From DASRHD01 sp035485575 (GTDB taxonomy: Bacteria; Verrucomicrobiota; Verrucomicrobiia; Opitutales; Opitutaceae), in the NCBI GenBank assembly GCA_035485575.1, contig DATHNW010000008.1:1-64000 (forward strand): 64,000 nucleotides of DNA. Reading direction: 5' to 3'. Within the stretch, counting starts at the first letter, position 1. Each line of letters starts with the position of its first letter. Shown in pieces: positions 33,122-42,227 of this stretch. Under the pieces are notes generated by a model. The model was not told the origin of the DNA, searched no databases, and was given only the letters and a program-made list of their open reading frames with translations. The position numbers were made by a program, and so were the translations under genes.

Positions 33122-34531
33122 ATGATCACCACCCGGGCGCGCGGACTTGTCACGCTGCATGTGGGCGCAATGGCGCTCTTCGTGGGCATGTTTTTCTGGG
33201 TCTACGCCAACCTCATCTACCACGTGCCGTTCGTGCATTTGAGCCGTGAGGTGAATCTGCTGCCGTACTTCTTGTGTGCGGTGGGCGGCCTGGTGCTCGC
33301 GTCGCGCGAACTGGTGGCATCGTCGTGGTTTCACCGGCTCACGTGGCTGGATGCGGCCCGGCTGGCCGCACGGCAGGTGGGATGGATGGCGCTGCTGACG
33401 TTCACCATGATGTTCGCTACGCGCGACCGGAGCATCAGCCGTCTGTTTCTCGGCAGCTTTTTTGCCTGGGTGTGGTTCGGGCTGGTCTGGCTCAACGTCC
33501 ACGGTCCGCGCCAGCTGGCGCGGCTGGTTTTTAAAGGGCAGCGCCTGCCCACGTTATTCATCGGGCGGTTGGACTCGCTGGCCCGGCTGCGGGCGTGGAT
33601 TGCGAAAAAGGAGCTACTGGGCATCGACGCGGTGGGATTTTTGTCGGACGATGCGGAGGCGTCATCGGCCGATCTGCCCGCGCCGTTTTTGGGCGGGGTG
33701 GGCCGGTTGTCGCACGTGCTGGAGGAGCGTGCAGTGGCTCAGGTGATGATGCTTGAATTGCCGGCCAGCGACCCGGATGCGCGGCGCGTGATCGAAATCT
33801 GCCAGGACCGCGGTTGCCGTTTGCTCATCCACAGCAACCTTGAGGAGCGTTACACGCATCCGCTGGTGCCGGTGGTGGAGGACGGGCATCATTTCTACAC
33901 GCTACAGGAGGAGCCGCTCGAGGACCCGGTGAACCGGCTGATGAAGCGGACGCTGGATCTGGCGGTGGCGCTTCCCGTCGTGGTGATCGTGCTGCCGCCC
34001 TTGTGCTTGTGCGTATGGATGATGCAGCGGGGCCAGGCGCCGGGACCGTTGTATCACGTGCGCCTGCGTCGCGGACAGCAGGGGCGGCCGTTCACGATGT
34101 TGAAATTCCGCTCGATGTATGCCGCGCCGCCGGCCGAGGAGGCGGAGTCGCGGCAGGTGGCGGAGACAGATGAGCGGGTGTTTCCGCTCGGGCGGTTTTT
34201 ACGGCGGCGCAGCCTGGATGAGTTTCCCCAGTTCATCAATGTGCTGCGCGGTGAAATGAGCATTGTCGGGCCCCGGCCCTACATGCCACTGCTGGATCAG
34301 GAATTCAGCCAGTGGGCGCGCGCCTACCGCACGCGCTACCTGGTGAAGCCGGGGATCACCGGACTGGCCCAGAGCATGGGTTATCGCGGTGCCGTCCTTG
34401 AGGAGGAGATGCTGCATCACCGGCTGCGGTGGGATGTGCACTACATCACCCACTGGTCGATCTGGCTCGACCTGCTGATCATGCTGCGCACGGCGCGGCA
34501 AGTCCTGTTCCCGCCGAAGACGGCGTATTAG
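33122..34531 (+). CDS. Polyprenyl-phosphate sugar-1-phosphate transferase (exopolysaccharide initiation)
   Basis: The 469-aa protein has four to five N-terminal membrane helices and a central Rossmann-like CoA-binding-type region (LPTLFIGRLDSLARLRAWI). A C-terminal bacterial sugar transferase domain (PF02397) follows, with one further helix and motifs KRTLDLAVALPVVV, PFTMLKFRSM, LRRRSLDEFPQFINVL, GEMSIVGPRPYMP and PGITGLAQ. It should load the first sugar on undecaprenyl phosphate. The convergent next genes encode a GspB/ExeA-like pair, and the sugar-nucleotide genes lie a few kb on. Confidence 0.93.
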   Translation: MITTRARGLVTLHVGAMALFVGMFFWVYANLIYHVPFVHLSREVNLLPYFLCAVGGLVLASRELVASSWFHRLTWLDAARLAARQVGWMALLTFTMMFATRDRSISRLFLGSFFAWVWFGLVWLNVHGPRQLARLVFKGQRLPTLFIGRLDSLARLRAWIAKKELLGIDAVGFLSDDAEASSADLPAPFLGGVGRLSHVLEERAVAQVMMLELPASDPDARRVIEICQDRGCRLLIHSNLEERYTHPLVPVVEDGHHFYTLQEEPLEDPVNRLMKRTLDLAVALPVVVIVLPPLCLCVWMMQRGQAPGPLYHVRLRRGQQGRPFTMLKFRSMYAAPPAEEAESRQVAETDERVFPLGRFLRRRSLDEFPQFINVLRGEMSIVGPRPYMPLLDQEFSQWARAYRTRYLVKPGITGLAQSMGYRGAVLEEEMLHHRLRWDVHYITHWSIWLDLLIMLRTARQVLFPPKTAY

Positions 34532-34549
34532 GACGGACTTCCGCCGTCC
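34531..34549. terminator. Possible bidirectional hairpin between convergent genes
   Basis: The arms ggacgg (34531-34536) and ccgtcc (34544-34549) form a 6-bp stem in the 20-bp gap between the sugar transferase and gspB-like genes. A T-run lies ~7 bp further on the plus strand only. Weak evidence. Confidence 0.35.
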
Positions 34550-34551
34550 GG

Positions 34552-35223
34552 CTAGAAATTTTTCGTATAGGTCACGCCGCGCTCGTCGATAAAGGTAAGG
34601 ACGTCGTCATCGATTTTTTTCAGGCGCAGGCCGAGCAGGCGGTCAATGAGGTCGTTTTCACGGTAGACGTGGTCATTCGTCAGCACTTTCCTGCTGGTGG
34701 CGGTGATGCGGACGCCGGAGACTTGCAGCGCATCGATATAGGCGAGGATTTTGGGATCGGGCTGGGTGGGATCCAATGGCGGGGCGGTGACGACGATCGC
34801 GGGCTGTGGTGGGATGACAACCGGCGCGGCTGGTGCGGCAGCCGGCGTGACGGAGACCATGGCTGGCGGCGGAGCTTTTTCGGGCACAGTTGCCGCCACC
34901 GGCACGGCGTGGGGTGTGGGCGGAACAGGAGCAGAGGCGACCGGGGGCAGGACAGACGTGACGGGGGCGGTTTTGGCGATGGGAGCCGGAGCCTGTGCCA
35001 CGACCGGTACAGCCGGCCGCCGCAGCAGATAGACCGTGGCGAACACGCTCAACGCGATCAGCACGGTCGCACCGAGCGCCAGAAGCACAAACAGCTGGGC
35101 AGGCAATGGCTGTCCGCGGCCGGTCGCATTCCCGGGGGCGCCGCCGGGCATGGGCGGCAGCGAACCCTCCCCTTTGGCCTGGCGTTTCTGGGCTTTTTTC
35201 AGGGCGTCGTTAATCAGGCTCAT
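34552..35223 (-). CDS. GspB-like general secretion pathway protein B homologue
   Basis: The 223-aa protein starts with the GspB hallmark MSLINDALKKAQ. One membrane helix lies at ~42-67. A long Pro/Ala/Val-rich periplasmic linker (~70-150) follows, then a C-terminal GspB domain (LQVSGVRITATSRKVL, VYRENDLI). In Aeromonas and Vibrio, GspB works with the ATPase GspA/ExeA to insert the type II secretin. Here the ATPase partner is the next gene upstream in the operon (22-bp gap), but no other gsp genes are nearby. Confidence 0.87.
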   Translation of the reverse strand: MSLINDALKKAQKRQAKGEGSLPPMPGGAPGNATGRGQPLPAQLFVLLALGATVLIALSVFATVYLLRRPAVPVVAQAPAPIAKTAPVTSVLPPVASAPVPPTPHAVPVAATVPEKAPPPAMVSVTPAAAPAAPVVIPPQPAIVVTAPPLDPTQPDPKILAYIDALQVSGVRITATSRKVLTNDHVYRENDLIDRLLGLRLKKIDDDVLTFIDERGVTYTKNF

Positions 35224-35244
35224 GGCAGGGGGAAGCGGAGGCGG

Positions 35245-36060
35245 TCAATCAGTGAGGCTGGACAGATCTTTGGACGCGCGTCGGACATCCCAATAGTTTA
35301 CCTCATCGGACTCGCGAATGAAAGCCGCGAGAATGGCCTTGTCGCAAAGGTTGTTCACGATGCGGGGAATGCCCTTGCTGGCGCGGTGGATCTTGCGGAT
35401 GGCGCGCGGCGTGAAATGGGGCCGGCCGCTGCTGCCGGCCAGCGCGAGGCGGTGCCGGATGTAATTTTCGATGTCGCCGCGCGCGAGGGGATTAAGCTCG
35501 TAGTGCACGAGGATGCGCTGGCGGAGCTGGCGGAGTTCGTCGCGCGCGAGGATCACCTTGAGCTCGGGCTGGGCGATCAGGACGATCTGGAGGAGCTTTT
35601 GCTTGTCGGTCTCGAGATTGGAAAGCAGGCGGATTTGCTCGAGCACCTCGAACGAGAGATTTTGCGCCTCGTCGATGATGAGCACGATGTTGCGGCCGGC
35701 CTCGATACGGGCGAGCAGCAACTGGTTGATCTGGGCGATGAGGTCGTAATGGTCCGCGGCGTGGTTCGTTTCGCCGAGCTCGGTGAGGATGGCCCGGAGC
35801 ATCTCGGTCTCGGTGACGCGGGGGTTGAGGATGAGCGCGGTGTCGTAATGCTCCATGTCGAGTTCCTCCATCAGGCGGCGGCAGAGGGTGGTCTTGCCGC
35901 AGCCCACCTCCCCGATGAGCACGATGAAGCCCTTGCGCTCGCGGATGCCATAAAGCAGATGCTGCAGCGCTTCGTAATGAGTTGGGCTTAGGTAGAGAAA
36001 TTTTGGGTCGGGCGTGATGTTGAAAGGCATCTCCGCCAACTCATAGAAACTCTGATACAT
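35245..36060 (-). CDS. ExeA/GspA-like AAA ATPase, short form without peptidoglycan-binding domain
   Basis: The 271-aa protein starts MYQSFYELAEMPFNITPDPK, the typical ExeA N-terminus. Walker A is GEVGCGKTT at residues 50-58, and Walker B LIIDEAQNL at ~127-135. The sensor/lid region is RGDIENYIRHRLALAG. Full ExeA is about 550 aa with membrane and peptidoglycan-binding parts; these are absent. It resembles ATPases of exopolysaccharide or PEP-CTERM loci as much as true GspA. It is paired with the GspB-like gene and divergent from the ftsB-like gene. Confidence 0.88.
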   Translation of the reverse strand: MYQSFYELAEMPFNITPDPKFLYLSPTHYEALQHLLYGIRERKGFIVLIGEVGCGKTTLCRRLMEELDMEHYDTALILNPRVTETEMLRAILTELGETNHAADHYDLIAQINQLLLARIEAGRNIVLIIDEAQNLSFEVLEQIRLLSNLETDKQKLLQIVLIAQPELKVILARDELRQLRQRILVHYELNPLARGDIENYIRHRLALAGSSGRPHFTPRAIRKIHRASKGIPRIVNNLCDKAILAAFIRESDEVNYWDVRRASKDLSSLTD

Positions 36061-36228
36061 GGGCAGTTCCGAGTATGCGGCCCCCTCGAAAAAGGCACGC
36101 AAATTTCTTCGGGGCGCTCCGGCCCCGGCCCGGTTTGAGAGGGTCTTTACAAGACGCGGGGAATCGCCGCGGCGCTGGCGAAAAGATTTGCGCGCGATGC
36201 ACGGAGTGCTTGGCTCGCACCGACTGCC

Positions 36229-36510
36229 GTGAATTCCCGCCGTGTCGTCATCATCATTTATACGCTGGTATTTTTCGCTGTAAGCGGGGTTTTCGGTGTG
36301 TCGTTGTGGCAGACGCGCGCCGAGTACCTGCAGTTGTGCGCGCAGGAGGCGGTGAGCCGGCGGAGGCTGGCCGAGGCGGAACAAAAGTTGCGCGAACAGG
36401 ACCAGATCCTGGCCCGCCTGCGCAACGATCCGGCCTACGTTGAGCGCGTCATCCGCCAGCAGCTCGGCTATGCCCGGCCGGACGAATTCATCTTTCGCTT
36501 CGAGCCGTGA
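36229..36510 (+). CDS. FtsB/DivIC-family septum formation protein
   Basis: The 93-aa bitopic protein has one membrane helix at ~6-27, a coiled coil at ~30-65 (RRRLAEAEQKLREQDQILAR) and a C-terminal segment NDPAYVERVIRQQLGYARPDE typical of FtsB/DivIC. These proteins form the FtsQBL divisome complex. The start is GTG at 36229. Low length makes the assignment moderately secure. It has a 168-bp divergent upstream region with the ExeA-like gene. Confidence 0.83.
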   Translation: MNSRRVVIIIYTLVFFAVSGVFGVSLWQTRAEYLQLCAQEAVSRRRLAEAEQKLREQDQILARLRNDPAYVERVIRQQLGYARPDEFIFRFEP

Positions 36511-36577
36511 GGCCGGCGCGAGAATTTTCGTTGCACCGACGCACAGGCGGCGCCTTCAATCGCTCCTTTCATTTTTC

Positions 36578-37999
36578 ATGGCGACATCTCCGCTTATCGA
36601 AAGATTTCAATGTGCCGGCCAGGCGCAGGTGTTCGCCTTTTTCGAGCGGCTCTCCTCCGCGGAGCGTCAGGCCCTGCTGGCCGAGGCGGCGGAAGTCGAC
36701 CTTGATGAGATAGCGCGGCTGACGCGCACGCTGCTCGCCAAAAACGCGGCCGCCAGCGTCAATCTCGACGGTCTCGCCCCCGCGCCCTATGTGCCGCTGC
36801 CCGGGCACGGTGGCGACGCCTCCGGCTGGGTCCGCGCGAAAGCCGCAGGCGAGGTCGCGTTGCGCGCCGGCCGCGTCGCGGCCTTCACCGTTGCGGGCGG
36901 GCAGGGCACGCGGCTGGGCTACGACGGCCCGAAGGGCACGTTTCCGGTCACGCCGGTGAGGCAAAAACCGCTTTTCCAGGTCTTTGCCGAAAAGCTCCGC
37001 GCCGCGGGCGTGCGTTATGGGCGGCCGCTCCACTGGTTCATCATGACGAGCCATGCGAACCATGCGGCGACCGAAGCCTTTTTTACGGAGCACAAGTTTT
37101 TCGGCCTCGACCCGGCGCGCGTGCATCTTTTCCGCCAGGGGCGCATGCCGGCGGTGGACTTTGCGGGAAAAATCCTGCTCGAGGCGCCGGGGCGGATCGC
37201 GATGTCTCCCGACGGCCACGGCGGTTCGCTGCGTGCGCTCGATCGCAGTGGGGCGCTGGATCTGCTGAAGGGCGAGGGGATCGACACCATCAGCTACTTC
37301 CAGGTGGACAATCCGCTCGTGCGCTGCATCGACCCGGCATTTCTGGGCTGGCATCTCGGATCGGCTTCGGAAATGTCGAGCAAGATGGTGCCGAAGGCGT
37401 ATGCCGAGGAGAAACTCGGTCATTTCTGCACGCAGCGCGGCCGGCTCGTGGTCATCGAATACAGCGATCTGCCGCCCGCCTGGCAGCGCGAGCTCGACCC
37501 GGTGACCGGGAGGCTGCGCTTTGTCGCCGGCAGCATCGCCATCCACATCCTCGACCGGGAATTCGTGCGTCGCGTGGCAACGGGGGAAAATGCGCTGCCG
37601 TTCCACCGTGCGGACAAGAAAATCCAGGTCGTCGATGCGGCGGGACTCCCGGTGAAGCCCGACAAGCCCAACGGTGCGAAGTTCGAGATGTTTGTCTTCG
37701 ATGCGCTGCCGTTTGCGAAAAATCCCGTCGTGGTCGAGACCGCCCGGGCGGACGATTTTTCGCCCGTGAAAAATGCCGAGGGCGTGGATTCGCCGCAAAC
37801 CTGCCGCGACGACCAGCTCCGGCAGTTCGCGCGCTGGCTGGACGCCGCCGGCACGGCGGTCGAGACCGATGCGAGCGGGCGGCCGCGTGCGGTGATGGAA
37901 ATAGCGCCGGCTTTCGGCTATGACGGGGAGACGTTCGCCGAGTCGTGGCGGAAGCTTCCGTCCCGGCCGGCCGTGTCCGATGGACTGTACCTCGAATGA
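36578..37999 (+). CDS. UDPGP-family UTP-sugar-1-phosphate uridylyltransferase (UAP1-like)
   Basis: The 473-aa protein belongs to the eukaryote-type UDPGP family (UDP-GlcNAc / UDP-glucose pyrophosphorylases), unrelated to bacterial GalU. The nucleotide loop is VAGGQGTRLGYDGPKGTFPV. HWFIMTSHANHAATEAFF, DTISYFQVDNPLVRC and NGAKFEMFVFDALPF follow, as in UAP1-like enzymes. The substrate may be GlcNAc-1-P or Glc-1-P. The start MATSPLIERFQCAG was selected. The phosphohexomutase gene follows by 7 bp, which fits a hexose-6-P to UDP-sugar route. Confidence 0.9.
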   Translation: MATSPLIERFQCAGQAQVFAFFERLSSAERQALLAEAAEVDLDEIARLTRTLLAKNAAASVNLDGLAPAPYVPLPGHGGDASGWVRAKAAGEVALRAGRVAAFTVAGGQGTRLGYDGPKGTFPVTPVRQKPLFQVFAEKLRAAGVRYGRPLHWFIMTSHANHAATEAFFTEHKFFGLDPARVHLFRQGRMPAVDFAGKILLEAPGRIAMSPDGHGGSLRALDRSGALDLLKGEGIDTISYFQVDNPLVRCIDPAFLGWHLGSASEMSSKMVPKAYAEEKLGHFCTQRGRLVVIEYSDLPPAWQRELDPVTGRLRFVAGSIAIHILDREFVRRVATGENALPFHRADKKIQVVDAAGLPVKPDKPNGAKFEMFVFDALPFAKNPVVVETARADDFSPVKNAEGVDSPQTCRDDQLRQFARWLDAAGTAVETDASGRPRAVMEIAPAFGYDGETFAESWRKLPSRPAVSDGLYLE

Positions 38000-38006
38000 T
38001 TTTATA

Positions 38007-39968
38007 ATGACCACTTCCGAAAAAATTTCCGCGGCGGCGCGCTCCGGCCAGATTCTGCCGGGTACGGCCGAAAATCTTGCCGCCTGGCTCGGCTCCGGAC
38101 TGCCGGCCTGGGCGGTGGCCGGCATTGACGAACTGGTTGCGCAAAGTGCGTGGAGCGAGCTTAACGACCGGTTTTACCGCTACCTCGAGTTCGGCACCGG
38201 CGGCATGCGCGGGCGTACCATCGGCGCGGTCGCAGCCCAAAGCGAACTCGGCACGCCCGGTCCGGAGGGCACGCCGGAGCATGCCGCCATCGGCAGCAAC
38301 ATGCTCAATGATTTCACGCTCATCCGCGCGATCATCGGGCTTTACCGCTACACGAAGAAATTTCTCGGGCAGAACCTGCGCTTCGATGTGCCGCGGCTCG
38401 TCATCGCCTATGACGTGAGGCATTTCTCGCGGCATTTCTGCGAGCTGGCCGCCTCGACGTGGACGCGGCTGGGCGGGGTGGCCTTCATCTTCGACGGGCC
38501 GCGCTCGACGCCGCAATTGAGCTTCTCCGTGCGCTGGCTCAGGGTCCACGCGGGCGCGGTCATCACGGCCAGCCACAATCCTCCGCATGACAACGGCTTC
38601 AAGGCTTATTTCGAGGATGGCGGCCAGGTCGTGCCGCCGCATGACAAGGGCATCATCGCCGAGGTCAACGCCGTGCAACTCGGCGAGCTGGGCGCGTTTC
38701 TTGAGAAGGATCTGGCGCGCGTGGTCATCTTGAAGCGTCCGGCCGACGACGCCTATCTCGTGGCCGCCTCGCGTTCGATCATCGATCACCGGGTTTTCCC
38801 CAAGGCAAACCTGAAGGTGATCTATTCCAACATCCACGGCACCGGCAGCGTGGCGGCGACGCCGCTCCTGCTGCATGCCCGTGTGGATGTGGTCGAGGTG
38901 ATCGAGCAGGTCGCCTTCGATCCGCGTTTTCCGACCGTGAAGTCGCCCAACCCGGAGAACGCGGAGGCGCTCGCGCTGGCCATCGCCACGGCGGAAAAGC
39001 GCAGTTGCGACATCGTGTTTGCCACCGATCCCGACGCCGACCGCATGGGCGCGGCGGTGCGCGGCCGCGACGGCAAAATGGTCATCCTGACGGGCAACCA
39101 GATCGGCGCGCTGCTGGCCGAGTATCGCATCACCCGCTACAAGGAGCTGGGCTGGCTGCCCGCGGAAGGCACGCAACGGGCGGTGCTGATCAAGACCTTT
39201 GTCACCACGCCGTTGCAGGACGCCATTGCCCGCGGCCACGGCCTCAAGGTCATCAACACGCTCACGGGTTTCAAGTGGATCGCGGCCCGGCTGCACCGCT
39301 ACGAGGAGGAGATGATGGAGGCCCTCCGCACGAAGGAGCACCTTGCGCTCGACTACGACGCCACGCCCGCGCGCAAGCGGGCCGAGCTGATGCAGGCGCA
39401 CAGCACGTTTTTCGTGCTCGGCGACGAGGAAAGCCTCGGCTACCTCGGCACCGACGCGATCCGCGACAAGGACGGCAACGCGGCCTGCCTGATGTTTGCC
39501 GAGGTGTGCGCCGCCCTGAAGCTGCGCGGGGTCACCGTCCCGGAATATCTCGACGAATTGTATTTAAAATACGGATACCATCTCGAGGACACGATCAACA
39601 TCTATTACGAGGGCGCGAGCGGCGCGGAGAAGATCAAGCGCATCCTCGGGACGTACCGGGAGCAGCCGCCGGCCGCGTTTGGCGACGTGCAGGTGGCCAG
39701 GTTCCAGGACTTCGGCCGCGAAAAAATCACGGATGCGGACGGTGCGACCGTGCCGGCGCAGGACCTGTATTTCGTGACGCTGGCCAACGGCTACAGCTTT
39801 GCCGCGCGCGGCAGCGGCACGGAGCCGAAGATGAAATTCTACCTCTTTGCGAACGAACGGGTCGGAGCCGTGGCAGACCTGCCGGCGGCGAAGGCCCGGG
39901 TCGCGCAGACGCTTGGCGCGTTGAAGAAGCTTATCGAGCAGGACGCGAAGCGCCGCGCGGAAGGCTGA
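38007..39968 (+). CDS. Phosphoglucomutase/phosphomannomutase family protein
   Basis: The 653-aa protein is an alpha-D-phosphohexomutase of the long PGM2-like kind. The active-site phosphoserine loop is VITASHNPPHDNGFKAYF, and the metal loop is VFATDPDADRMG. The sugar loop region is FVLGDEESLGYL, and the phosphate-binding C-terminal loop is RGSGTEPKMKFYL. It interconverts hexose-1- and hexose-6-phosphates. The frame extends upstream to 37920 inside the preceding gene; ATG 38007 was chosen (MTTSEKISAAARSG). It converges on the lyase gene with a 12-bp gap. Confidence 0.94.
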   Translation: MTTSEKISAAARSGQILPGTAENLAAWLGSGLPAWAVAGIDELVAQSAWSELNDRFYRYLEFGTGGMRGRTIGAVAAQSELGTPGPEGTPEHAAIGSNMLNDFTLIRAIIGLYRYTKKFLGQNLRFDVPRLVIAYDVRHFSRHFCELAASTWTRLGGVAFIFDGPRSTPQLSFSVRWLRVHAGAVITASHNPPHDNGFKAYFEDGGQVVPPHDKGIIAEVNAVQLGELGAFLEKDLARVVILKRPADDAYLVAASRSIIDHRVFPKANLKVIYSNIHGTGSVAATPLLLHARVDVVEVIEQVAFDPRFPTVKSPNPENAEALALAIATAEKRSCDIVFATDPDADRMGAAVRGRDGKMVILTGNQIGALLAEYRITRYKELGWLPAEGTQRAVLIKTFVTTPLQDAIARGHGLKVINTLTGFKWIAARLHRYEEEMMEALRTKEHLALDYDATPARKRAELMQAHSTFFVLGDEESLGYLGTDAIRDKDGNAACLMFAEVCAALKLRGVTVPEYLDELYLKYGYHLEDTINIYYEGASGAEKIKRILGTYREQPPAAFGDVQVARFQDFGREKITDADGATVPAQDLYFVTLANGYSFAARGSGTEPKMKFYLFANERVGAVADLPAAKARVAQTLGALKKLIEQDAKRRAEG

Positions 39969-39980
39969 GGGAGCGGGGCT

Positions 39981-42131
39981 TTACTGCATGCCGCCATTCC
40001 ACTCCGGCCGGTCGGGCATGGGCGGCACGACGGTCGGCGGCTGGCCCTTTGGCGTGAAGGTCGTCACGAAGGTCTCCTTGGTCCCGGTCGTTTCGAGGTA
40101 GAAGCTTTCGCGGCGGGCGGGAGCGATGTCGGGCGTGGAGGCGTGCCAGAGCTTGAATTCCCCCGGCAGCTCCAGGGTCACATGCATCACCACGGTGCCG
40201 TAATCGACGTCAAACTCGGCCCGGTCATGGAAAGAGGCGCCGGTCACGTCCTGCCAGTAGCTGAAGGGCTCGGAGCGGCCGTCGGCGAAATGCGGATCGG
40301 GATGAAAGGAATCCGGCAGCTTCACCTTGCCCTGCAGATGGAGGGCCAGGCCCAGCTTGTGGTCGCCGCCGGTCGTTTCGATGAAGGTCGTGTCCACCAG
40401 TTGGTTTCCCTTGATTTCGAGGGTGCGCTTGGCGCTGGCTTCCGGCCGGTATTGCGGCTGGGCGGCGCTGACCCGCGCGGGATTTTCCGAATATTCCAGC
40501 AGCTGGCCCCGCATCGGCCAGTCGGGGTTGATGATCTCGATGATCCATTCCCGGCGTTCTCCGAAAGGCCCGAGATATTCACCTTCTCCATCCACCAGGG
40601 GATCGTTCTCGGACAGCCCGCGCGTGTGGTAGCCCAGATGCAGGGGCGAGCCGTAGCCGGTCGTGCCCGGATCGTGGGTGATGTCGGCCGTACCATAAAA
40701 CGCCGCATAGTTCAGCGCTTCGGATTCGGTGTGGGAGCGGGTGATCTGGCCATAATGGAAGAAGACCTGCCAGCCGTTTGCCTTGAGGATGGCCATGCGG
40801 GTGGCCTCAAGATTGTGGCTGGTCACTTCGGGGAGGGGCCCTGGTTTGGCCGCGGAAATCGGCGGATCGAGGAGAAGATCCCAGCCATTGCCTCGACGGG
40901 GAACGGTCTCATTTCCACCGGTGGCATCGGAAGGAATGGGCGTATCTTCACCGCGCCGGCCGCGACCGGTGAGCGTGGCCAGTCCGAGCGTTGTCGGGAG
41001 GACACGGTAAACGGCCGCCAGGCTGCGGCGGTTGGGCGCCCGGCCGATTCCACCACTATCGGCTGGATTGGGCAGCTGTCCGTTGGGAAAACGGTAGTAG
41101 ATCGGAGCGAGCAGAAGATCCTCGGTCTCGGCCATCTCATGGGCGAATTCACCTTCGCGGCCGTAAACGGCGGCTTCGGTGTAGAGCGAAGTGAGGGCCT
41201 GCGCCACGCCGCCGGCGTAGCCGAACGATTGCTCGACCCAGAGATAATCGGCGGTGATGCCCTGGGCCACCTGCTGGCGGATGCCATGCGGCCCATCCAC
41301 CGCATCGCGCCACATGGCTTCGTCGCCGAAGAGCAGGGCGACCTGGGCCACGGCGCTGCGATGCCAGCAGGCGATATTATGGATATTCTGGTAGGTGCCG
41401 TTCAGCACGGCCACCTCGGGCAGGAAAAAATCCTTGTGCCAATGCTCCTTGCGTTCCGGAGTCACGAAGTCCCCGAGATGGCGCACCACGTGGGCATAGG
41501 TGATGAGATTGGTGGCCTCGGTCAGCGTCTGCCAGTACAGCCGCGCTCCGCCGCGCTCGGGTTTCCATTTGAGATAATTATCGGTGTAAAAATCGAGCTG
41601 CCCGGCCGCCCATTCAGCATAGGATTTCTCGCCGATCAGGCGGTACAGCCGCGCGGCGCGTTCCATCATCGTTGCGTTTCTTTCCCGGAACAGCCGCACC
41701 CAGGCGGCGAAGAGCTTGGGTGTGATCGCGACATGCGGATCCGAAGGACTGGAAAAATGGTCCGTCTGCTCGCCGGGAATCGCATCGGTCCACATCAGGT
41801 GCGAGCCATCCTTGGGACTGACAAAGTCGTGGGACCAGCCGGCGGCCCACTCGACGCGGTCATGGTGATTTGCGATCCAGGCATCGACTTCGGCGCGTTC
41901 CCTTTTGAGCCAGGCGGCCCAGGCGGGATCGGATGCCACGCGCTTGCGGGCGCCATCCCAGTCTTCCTGCGCGATGCGCCAGGGCCGGCCCTGGGCGTCG
42001 TAGATTTTCAGGTCTGGAAAGATTTTTTCGGGCGAGGAATCGGATTTTGCCGGCGAGGAGTCGGAAGAAGCGGCCAGGGCCGTCTGAAAAACAGCGCAGA
42101 GCGCTGCGAGGGCAAGAAGATGGCGGGGCAT
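39981..42131 (-). CDS. Secreted polysaccharide lyase-like protein (heparinase II/III or alginate-lyase type)
   Basis: The 716-aa protein has a signal peptide (MPRHLLALAALCAVFQTALA). The N-terminal ~400 residues are alpha-toroid-like, with Trp/His-rich helices such as LTEATNLITYAHVV, IHNIACWHRSAVAQ and LWVEQSFGYAGG. The C-terminal half is beta-rich and has conserved aromatic/His positions (GWQVFFHYGQ, GYGSPLHLGYH). This is the arrangement of heparinase II/III and related alginate lyases. I did not find enough to name a PL family or substrate. Single gene, start at 42131. Confidence 0.75.
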   Translation of the reverse strand: MPRHLLALAALCAVFQTALAASSDSSPAKSDSSPEKIFPDLKIYDAQGRPWRIAQEDWDGARKRVASDPAWAAWLKRERAEVDAWIANHHDRVEWAAGWSHDFVSPKDGSHLMWTDAIPGEQTDHFSSPSDPHVAITPKLFAAWVRLFRERNATMMERAARLYRLIGEKSYAEWAAGQLDFYTDNYLKWKPERGGARLYWQTLTEATNLITYAHVVRHLGDFVTPERKEHWHKDFFLPEVAVLNGTYQNIHNIACWHRSAVAQVALLFGDEAMWRDAVDGPHGIRQQVAQGITADYLWVEQSFGYAGGVAQALTSLYTEAAVYGREGEFAHEMAETEDLLLAPIYYRFPNGQLPNPADSGGIGRAPNRRSLAAVYRVLPTTLGLATLTGRGRRGEDTPIPSDATGGNETVPRRGNGWDLLLDPPISAAKPGPLPEVTSHNLEATRMAILKANGWQVFFHYGQITRSHTESEALNYAAFYGTADITHDPGTTGYGSPLHLGYHTRGLSENDPLVDGEGEYLGPFGERREWIIEIINPDWPMRGQLLEYSENPARVSAAQPQYRPEASAKRTLEIKGNQLVDTTFIETTGGDHKLGLALHLQGKVKLPDSFHPDPHFADGRSEPFSYWQDVTGASFHDRAEFDVDYGTVVMHVTLELPGEFKLWHASTPDIAPARRESFYLETTGTKETFVTTFTPKGQPPTVVPPMPDRPEWNGGMQ

Positions 42132-42227
42132 GGGGTGGGAGTATGAAAGAGAAAGACGCAAACAAAAGGGCGGCCGTTGCGGAGCCGCCCTGAGAAATAA
42201 CGATCCGGAGTGCTTTCGCTTGAAAAA

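Noticed and set aside
37920..38006. N-terminal extension of the phosphohexomutase into the preceding gene
   Set aside because: The extra residues overlap the pyrophosphorylase gene and look like shadow translation; MTTSEK at 38007 fits the family.
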